From CAZKTF01 sp964555565 (GTDB taxonomy: Bacteria; Planctomycetota; JAJSAM01; JAKLKS01): a stretch of DNA of 21,625 nt. Below, piece after piece: positions 18,870 through 21,625 of the stretch; within the stretch, counting starts at the first letter, position 1, and each line of letters opens with the position of its first letter. The notes under the pieces are model-generated. The model was not told the DNA's origin. It searched no databases and was given only the letters and a program-made list of their open reading frames with translations. Position numbers and translations under genes: made by a program. The stretch spans positions 1 to 21,625 of the forward strand of contig CAZKTF010000029.1 in assembly GCA_964555565.1 (NCBI GenBank). The letters run 5' to 3'.

Positions 18870-19847
18870 ATGGGCTCTCCCGGCCCCGGCGCGGTGGACG
18901 GCGGCCCGCCCGGTCCCTTCGCGAGGGCGGGGGACGGCCTCCACCTCGTCTTCGGGCTCTTCCTCTTCGCCATGGCCCTCGCGTCGCTCGCGGCGGGGAG
19001 GCCCCGGGGAGGAGCGGCCGTCGCCTTCTTCGGGGGGACCCTCGCCGCGACCGCGCTCCTCGTGCGCGCCGCGGGCCGCACCTCCCCCGGGCCGTCGCGG
19101 GCGCTCAGGCGGCTGCACCTCGTCTACCCGCTCTTCCTGGTGTCCGCCGTCTTCGCCGGCCTCCGCTTCGTCGTCCCCGCGCTCCCGGTCCGGGACGACC
19201 TCCTCTACGACCAGGCCCTGGCCCGGATCGACAGGGACTGGTTCGGAGTGGACGTCGTCGGGATGAGCGTGGGCGCCATCGACGCCCGCCCCCTCCTCGC
19301 GGACGCCCTGATGGTCTTCTACGTCCTCTACTTCCTCATGCCGGTCGTGCTCCTCGCGGCACTGCTGCTCCGCGGCCAGACGTCCGCGGTCTACCGCACC
19401 TCCTTCGTCGTGAGCCTCGGCCTGTACGCCTCCTACGTGGGGTACCTCCTCGTGCCGGCCTTCGGGCCGCGGGCCGCCTACGTGCACCTGTCCCCCCCCC
19501 TCCCCCGGGGCAACCTCACCGGGGCCCTCCACGACATCCTCCTCGGCCTGGAGCCGCAGCCCTACGACGCCTTCCCCAGCGCCCACGTTGTCATGGGGGT
19601 CCTCTGCGCCGTCCTCGCATGGCCCCTGGGAGGAGTCCTCCGGTGGGGGATGGCCGTCGTCGCGGCCGGGACCGTGGCCTCCACGCTCCTCCTCCGCTAC
19701 CACTACCTCGTGGACGACCTCGCGGCCCTGGCCGTCGTGGCCGCGGCGCTGCTGGCCGCCGGCGCCCTCCAGCGCCGCGCCGCCCGGCGCCGGGCGGCCC
19801 CCGGGGGCCACGGGGAGAGGATGGAGGAGTTCCTGGGCGGGGGGTGA
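18870..19847 (+). CDS. PAP2-family membrane protein, PAP2_3/Aur1-like
   Basis: This 325-residue polytopic membrane protein has about seven or eight hydrophobic helices (25-42, 50-66, 84-102, 145-167, 178-196, 236-254, 256-274, 283-300). The active-site pattern fits the PAP2_3 branch, which includes inositol phosphorylceramide synthase-like enzymes: GYLLVPAFGPR (191-201), PSAHV (236-240) and RYHYLVDD (276-283) with His278 and Asp282. The family feature DxxLxxIDxxWFG also appears at 114-126. Such enzymes hydrolyse or transfer phosphate head groups of lipids at the membrane surface; the substrate here cannot be told. The start is weakly supported, as no ribosome site precedes the ATG at 18870, and coupling to acpS 18 bases upstream is possible. 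A nine-C run lies inside the gene at 19492-19500. Confidence 0.85.
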   Translation: MGSPGPGAVDGGPPGPFARAGDGLHLVFGLFLFAMALASLAAGRPRGGAAVAFFGGTLAATALLVRAAGRTSPGPSRALRRLHLVYPLFLVSAVFAGLRFVVPALPVRDDLLYDQALARIDRDWFGVDVVGMSVGAIDARPLLADALMVFYVLYFLMPVVLLAALLLRGQTSAVYRTSFVVSLGLYASYVGYLLVPAFGPRAAYVHLSPPLPRGNLTGALHDILLGLEPQPYDAFPSAHVVMGVLCAVLAWPLGGVLRWGMAVVAAGTVASTLLLRYHYLVDDLAALAVVAAALLAAGALQRRAARRRAAPGGHGERMEEFLGGG

Positions 19848-19897
19848 GCGCGGTCGGCTCCTCGCTGAATCGAGCGGGTGCGCTTCTCGCAGCGGAG

Positions 19898-19973
19898 GCG
19901 GGTAGGGGTAGGGGCAAGGGTACGGGCAGACTCGACGGGATTCCCCCCTGCCCTTACCCATACCCCTACCCGC
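19898..19973. repeat. Inverted repeat made of GGGNNN hexamers, possible hairpin or G-quadruplex
   Basis: The left arm (19898-19929) reads as hexamers GGGTAG, GGGTAG, GGGCAA, GGGTAC, GGGCAG. The right arm (19948-19973) is the imperfect inverse: on the minus strand GGGTAG, GGGTAT, GGGTAA, GGGCAG. An 18-base centre separates them. As RNA this could form a long hairpin. As single-stranded DNA either arm has four or more G3 tracts with 3-base loops, a classic G-quadruplex layout. It lies in the 260-base spacer between the PAP2-like and methyltransferase genes and may end transcription of the former, though no T-tract follows. Confidence 0.65.
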
Positions 19974-20042
19974 CGTTCGTCCAAGGCAGCCGACCCACTC
20001 CGAACGGCGAAGAACCACGCGGTCCCGCCCCTGCCTGCCTCC

Positions 20043-20072
20043 TTGCGGATCCCCTCCCGGCGCGCCTAGACT
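20043..20072 (+). promoter_or_regulatory. Candidate promoter for the ICMT-like gene
   Basis: TTGCGG (20043-20048) and TAGACT (20067-20072) are separated by 18 bases and match the sigma-70 -35 and -10 consensus at 3 and 4 positions. A start near 20079 would give a leader of about 29 bases. This suggests that the gene is transcribed independently of acpS and the PAP2-like gene. The call is tentative. Confidence 0.35.
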
Positions 20073-20107
20073 TCCCCGGCCTGGCGGAAGGGTCGGCGGG
20101 AGGGAAG

Positions 20108-20881
20108 ATGGACGGGAAAGCGCGCCGGGAGGGGTCTGTCGCCACGCCGGCGCTCCCCCCGCCCGCGTGCGCGGGGGGGACCCCGGGGGGGCGCCCCCCG
20201 CGCACGCCCCTGGCCGCAGGAGTCCTCCTCTCCGTCCCCCGTTTCGCCCTGGCCGCCCTCCCGGCGGCGGCCGTCGCCTGGGTCGGGGACCCCTGGCTCA
20301 CCGGGACCTGGTTCGTCGCCGCCCGGATCGCCTACGCCTCCTACGTGGCCACGGCCCTGCGCCGGGAGGAGACCCGGCAGGTCTTCACGCGTCGGGGCGG
20401 TCCGGAGGAGGGCTTCCGTCGGTTCCGCAGGACGGTTTCGCTGCTCATGGACCACGACGCCGCGGCGTTCGTGGGGGTGTGCCTGGTGACCCGGGGGACG
20501 ATTCCCCTTCCGCCGGCCGCCGAGATCGGCTGCATCGCGGCGGCGGCCGTCCTCATCGTCGCCGGGTTCGCGATGAAGGCCTGGGCCGCCGCCTCGGTCC
20601 CGCCCGGGACCTACTACTGGCGGGACTTCTTCGTGCCCCCCCCTCCCACCGCGGTCAGCCTCTCGGGCCCCTACCGCTGGTTCACCCACCCGATGTACTC
20701 CCTCGGCTACATCCACGCCTGGGGCCTGGCCCTGGGGTTGAGGTCCTGGCCGGGCCTGGCCGCGTCGGCGATGGCGCAGGTCGCGATGTTCGCGGTGGCC
20801 CGCTGGGTGGAGGAGCCCCACTACCGCAGGATCTACGGCGAGCCCGCGGACGCGCCCCGCCCCTTCCTGCCGCCCCGCTAG
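20108..20881 (+). CDS. Isoprenylcysteine carboxyl methyltransferase (ICMT)/PEMT-like membrane protein
   Basis: The 257-residue protein has an extended polar N-terminus (1-33) and about five membrane helices (36-58, 64-82, 117-156 as two, 198-233 as two). The C-terminal half carries the family signature for S-adenosylmethionine binding: GPYRWFTHPMY (187-197) and EEPHYRRIYGE (235-245). Bacterial members of the ICMT/PEMT/NnrU group methylate small lipids or hydrophobic substrates, mostly undefined, since bacteria lack prenylated CaaX proteins. The ATG at 20108 follows GGGAGGG with good spacing. The neighbouring lipid genes support a role in lipid modification, but this is inference. The first 100 bases of the gene contain a very strong GC hairpin. 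It converges on the acyltransferase gene with 6 bases between stops. Confidence 0.85.
   Translation: MDGKARREGSVATPALPPPACAGGTPGGRPPRTPLAAGVLLSVPRFALAALPAAAVAWVGDPWLTGTWFVAARIAYASYVATALRREETRQVFTRRGGPEEGFRRFRRTVSLLMDHDAAAFVGVCLVTRGTIPLPPAAEIGCIAAAAVLIVAGFAMKAWAAASVPPGTYYWRDFFVPPPPTAVSLSGPYRWFTHPMYSLGYIHAWGLALGLRSWPGLAASAMAQVAMFAVARWVEEPHYRRIYGEPADAPRPFLPPR
20166..20206 (+). other. Very strong GC stem-loop inside the start of the ICMT-like gene
   Basis: CGTGCGCGGGGGG (20166-20178) pairs perfectly with CCCCCCGCGCACG (20194-20206), a 13-base stem with a 15-base loop that contains CCCCGGGG. It covers codons 20-33, in the poorly conserved N-terminal tail. It may slow translation or be an assembly-prone site. 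Chance formation is possible in this composition. Confidence 0.5.
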
Positions 20882-20887
20882 GCGTCG

Positions 20888-21625
20888 TCAACGCCCCGCC
20901 GCCGCCCTCCGGGCGCGGACCGCGGCGAGGCTCTCCGGCGTCGTCTCCCAGCGGCGGTGGAACCAGACCCACTGCTCCGGCCTCGCGAGGATCTCGGCCT
21001 CCACGACCGCCGACCACCCCTCCGTGAGCCGGCGCAGCTCCGCGTCCCGGTCCGCGGCCGCCGGGTCGGGGACGATGGGCGCGTGGAACACGGCACGGTG
21101 GCGCGACCGCCCCTCCCGCCTGAGGAAGCTGAGGACGATGGGGACGCCGGCCGCGAGCGCCATGGACGCGGGCCCGCTCGGCGTGTAGGCGGGCCGCCCG
21201 AGGAACGGCACGAAGATCCCCTCCAGCCGGTCGATGTCCTGGTCCGGGAGGATCCCCACCACCGCCCCCTCGCGCAGCGCGCGGAGGATCCCGCGGGGGT
21301 TGGTCTGCGAGATCGTCTCCACCCCCACCTCCCGCCGCATCTCCATGACCATGTCGTCCGCGTCCCCCTCCCGGGGCTTGCGGCCGACGACCCGGAGGTC
21401 GCACCGGCGCCCCACGAGCGCCGCGAGCATCTCGAAGTTCCCGAAGTGGGCGGTGACGATGATCGCCCCCCGCCCTCCCTCCCGGATCGCCCGGATGTGC
21501 TCCTCCCCCTCCCAGGCGACGACCCTCTTCTCGAAGGCCTCGACCCCCGCCCGGCGCACCCAGAGCCGCTCCGCCACCGCCCTCCCGAGGTTCACGAAGA
21601 CCGCCCGCGCGATCCGGCGCCGTTG
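20888..21625 (-). CDS. LpxL/HtrB-type lysophospholipid acyltransferase, N-terminus cut by right edge
   Basis: The visible 245 C-terminal residues match lipid A biosynthesis late acyltransferases, which transfer a fatty acid from acyl-ACP to a lipid A precursor or related lipid at the inner membrane. The catalytic HX4E motif is TAHFGNFE (His60, Glu65 of the visible part). It is followed by ILPDQDIDRLEGIFVPFLG (125-143), the PSGPASMALAAGVPIV segment (149-164) and the terminal PEQWVWFHRRW (216-226), all characteristic. The frame runs open through the right edge (QRRRIARAVF precedes the GTG at 21595), so the true start lies outside and that GTG should not be taken as the start. A role in lipid A implies an outer membrane. 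AcpS on the other side of the cluster makes the holo-ACP that such enzymes need. Transfer to other lipids, as in PatA-like homologues, cannot be excluded. Confidence 0.92.
   Translation of the reverse strand, partial: QRRRIARAVFVNLGRAVAERLWVRRAGVEAFEKRVVAWEGEEHIRAIREGGRGAIIVTAHFGNFEMLAALVGRRCDLRVVGRKPREGDADDMVMEMRREVGVETISQTNPRGILRALREGAVVGILPDQDIDRLEGIFVPFLGRPAYTPSGPASMALAAGVPIVLSFLRREGRSRHRAVFHAPIVPDPAAADRDAELRRLTEGWSAVVEAEILARPEQWVWFHRRWETTPESLAAVRARRAAAGR

Noticed and set aside
18293..19081. The kinase frame continuing upstream through acpS
   Set aside because: This stretch is antisense to acpS and crosses the palindromic element; the residues have no kinase-related pattern.

Overview
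This is a very GC-rich, densely coding bacterial fragment with 11 genes and no RNA genes, CRISPR arrays or insertion sequences that I could find. The gene content points to a diderm bacterium, most likely Planctomycetota. It has a Hanks-type kinase fused to a long WD40 array, forkhead-associated (FHA) proteins, a secreted alpha/alpha-toroid (prenyltransferase-like) protein, a lipoprotein made of carboxypeptidase-regulatory-like repeats, and a lipid A type acyltransferase. Myxococcota or another high-GC phylum cannot be excluded without a marker-gene tree. Antisense frames are open for kilobases because of base composition, so genes were called on protein motifs, start signals and layout rather than on frame length.

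Left block, all on the minus strand and read right to left: a UvrD/PcrA helicase (9911-7575) overlaps by 4 bases a GAF-AAA+-Fis sigma-54 activator (7578-5893). After an 83-base gap comes a secreted repeat lipoprotein (5809-3170), then a 203-base spacer carrying two inverted copies of a palindromic element and a good -10 box. Next come an FHA-transmembrane-CAP protein (2966-291) and, 3 bases on, a second FHA protein (287 to beyond the left edge).

Centre: a secreted toroid protein (10102-11475, plus) diverges from the helicase and converges, with a 7-base gap, on a 2269-residue kinase (18292-11483, minus). The kinase has the order Ser/Thr kinase, transmembrane helix, coiled coil, about 33 WD40 repeats, TPR-like helices, PDZ.

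Right block: acpS (18474-18851), a PAP2_3/Aur1-like membrane protein (18870-19847) and an ICMT/PEMT-like membrane methyltransferase (20108-20881) run on the plus strand. They converge on a LpxL-type acyltransferase (minus, cut by the right edge). All four suggest a lipid or envelope neighbourhood. The spacer upstream of acpS holds a 99-base element with about 22-base inverted repeats. The spacer upstream of the methyltransferase holds a second inverted repeat built of GGGNNN hexamers.

A reasonable but untested reading is that the window combines envelope lipid enzymes with phospho-signalling across the inner membrane (kinase plus FHA readers). I see no clear defence or biosynthetic system. 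The strongest novelty candidates are the two large multi-domain transmembrane proteins and the three palindromic repeat elements in the spacers.
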